DNA from: Idiomarina piscisalsi | GTDB taxonomy: Bacteria; Pseudomonadota; Gammaproteobacteria; Enterobacterales; Alteromonadaceae | Assembly (NCBI RefSeq): GCF_003987095.1 | Contig: NZ_PIQA01000001.1 | Location: 620,001-684,000, forward strand | Direction of reading: 5' to 3' | Length of the DNA: 64,000 nt | In this document: positions 63,395-64,000 of the stretch, in pieces | How positions within the stretch are numbered: the first letter of the stretch is position 1 | Layout: the number at the start of each line of letters is the position of its first letter | Program-made: the position numbers and the translations under genes | Notes under the pieces: generated by a model | What the model was told of the DNA's origin: nothing | Database searches by the model: none | Seen by the model: the letters and a program-made list of their open reading frames with translations, nothing else

Positions 63395-64000
63395 ATGACG
63401 TATACGGCTCGGCGCCTAACGAGGCGTGAACAACAAGAGCAAACCCGTGTTCGCCTAATTGACGCCGCCAATCGCATGTTCGCAGAAGGAGGAATAATTG
63501 CCGCCTCTCTGCGAAACCTCTGTGCACGTGCGGGTTTTTCTCAGGGAGCGTTTTACTCGAACTTTACGAGCAAAGACGAACTCTTGCTCTCAGTCATCGA
63601 GAGACATATCCAACAGGAAGTCTCACTCATGCAAGAGCTAGTATCTAAATCAGATAGCGAGGGTATTGATGGAGCATTGGACCGATTAGCCTACCGCTTG
63701 TCGGAGCTGGCGCGTGATCTACAATGGTCGCTTCTCTCCGTTGAACTACAACTTCATTCCCGACGCGACCCGAGTTTCGCTGAGCGTAGTGAAAAAGTTA
63801 AAATGGCGAGTCTCCGAGAATTTTCTATTCTGTTGGAAAACCTGATTAATCGTCACAATCTGACCCCAGTTATGCCAGTTTTTGATCTCGCGAGAGGTCT
63901 ATACGCACTCTGGTCAGGACTAGCATTACAAGGATCGATTAAGGAAGCGTTGCCCCGAGATCAGGTGTTCCTCTCTTTTTTACGTAACATGATCGTCACG
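63395..64000 (+). CDS. TetR/AcrR family regulator, cut by window edge
   Basis: The frame starts at ATG 63395 (GAGAGGA site upstream) and stays open for 202 codons to the last base. The N-terminal helix-turn-helix is clear: RLIDAANRMFAEGGIIAASLRNLCARAGFSQGAFYSNFTSKDELLL (about 19-64). The rest is the helical ligand domain. It lies 52 bp after the oleate hydratase gene and probably controls it through the palindrome at 61311-61329, perhaps sensing a fatty acid or acyl-CoA (inference). Confidence 0.9.
   Translation, partial: MTYTARRLTRREQQEQTRVRLIDAANRMFAEGGIIAASLRNLCARAGFSQGAFYSNFTSKDELLLSVIERHIQQEVSLMQELVSKSDSEGIDGALDRLAYRLSELARDLQWSLLSVELQLHSRRDPSFAERSEKVKMASLREFSILLENLINRHNLTPVMPVFDLARGLYALWSGLALQGSIKEALPRDQVFLSFLRNMIVT

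Noticed and set aside
1-64000. tRNA, rRNA, CRISPR array, insertion sequence or prophage
   Set aside because: No cloverleaf, regular spaced repeats, transposase, integrase or phage structural genes were seen while reading; a tRNAscan or ISfinder run would settle it.

Overview
The window looks like chromosomal DNA of a marine gammaproteobacterium of the Alteromonadales, most like Idiomarina. This is my reading of the gene set, not a search result. Supporting genes include YebG with a LexA-type site, ArfB, RhlE, TesB, AcnA, DgkA, FolK/FolM, a thermostable-hemolysin-family protein and many c-di-GMP proteins. Coding density is high and no gap exceeds about 260 bp. I saw no tRNA, rRNA, CRISPR array, insertion sequence or prophage.

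1-4.5 kb (minus strand): a tightly packed operon of a small exported membrane-anchored protein, an SSS-family Na+/solute symporter, an unlisted 38-residue membrane peptide, a PyrB-like carbamoyltransferase with an altered aspartate-binding loop, and an AsnB-type asparagine synthase cut by the window edge. 4.6-11.4 kb: pterin genes (short FolK, FolM), aconitase, TesB, and a uridine salvage pair (udk-nupC). 11.6-28.6 kb: M16 protease lipoprotein, 2OG oxygenase, EAL protein, Tsx-like porin, a MASE1-GGDEF enzyme coupled to a beta-CASP RNase, AidB-like dehydrogenase, RhlE, M14 peptidase, YebG, an MFS efflux protein, a flavin reductase, and a cysteine-rich gene pair behind a good Fur-box match. 28.7-37.7 kb: IlvE, small envelope proteins, bacterial PH-domain proteins, a methyltransferase gene with an internal stop, an OmpA lipoprotein, a LemA pair, a 2-hydroxyacid dehydrogenase and cytochrome b561.

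37.7-46.5 kb is the most interesting region. A seven-gene minus-strand operon encodes a thermostable-hemolysin-family protein, an acyl-adenylate ligase homologue, a haem-oxygenase-like (HDO-type) putative diiron protein, an SDR, a TPR protein and a QseBC/PmrAB-type two-component system. Divergent dgkA and an LtaS-like phosphotransferase lie beside it. The sequence CTTAAG-N5-CTTAAG, a direct repeat like a PmrA/QseB box, lies upstream of the operon and between dgkA and the transferase gene. A third related site precedes cytochrome b561. This suggests a self-controlled envelope-lipid stress regulon linked to an uncharacterised acyl-modifying pathway.

46.5-64 kb: a frameshifted diguanylate cyclase gene, a DUF4199 protein, a Mn-efflux cluster (MntP plus a 10-TM exporter), a RelBE/ParDE-like toxin-antitoxin pair followed by a class II-like sirtuin, a heavy-metal-type RND efflux operon with a divergent membrane-bound LuxR regulator, a second cytochrome b561, an MDR dehydrogenase, and an oleate hydratase gene broken by a frameshift, with a palindromic candidate operator and a downstream TetR regulator (cut by the edge). 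Three otherwise intact genes carry single lesions, two of them at 5-A runs, so sequencing error should be excluded before they are called pseudogenes.
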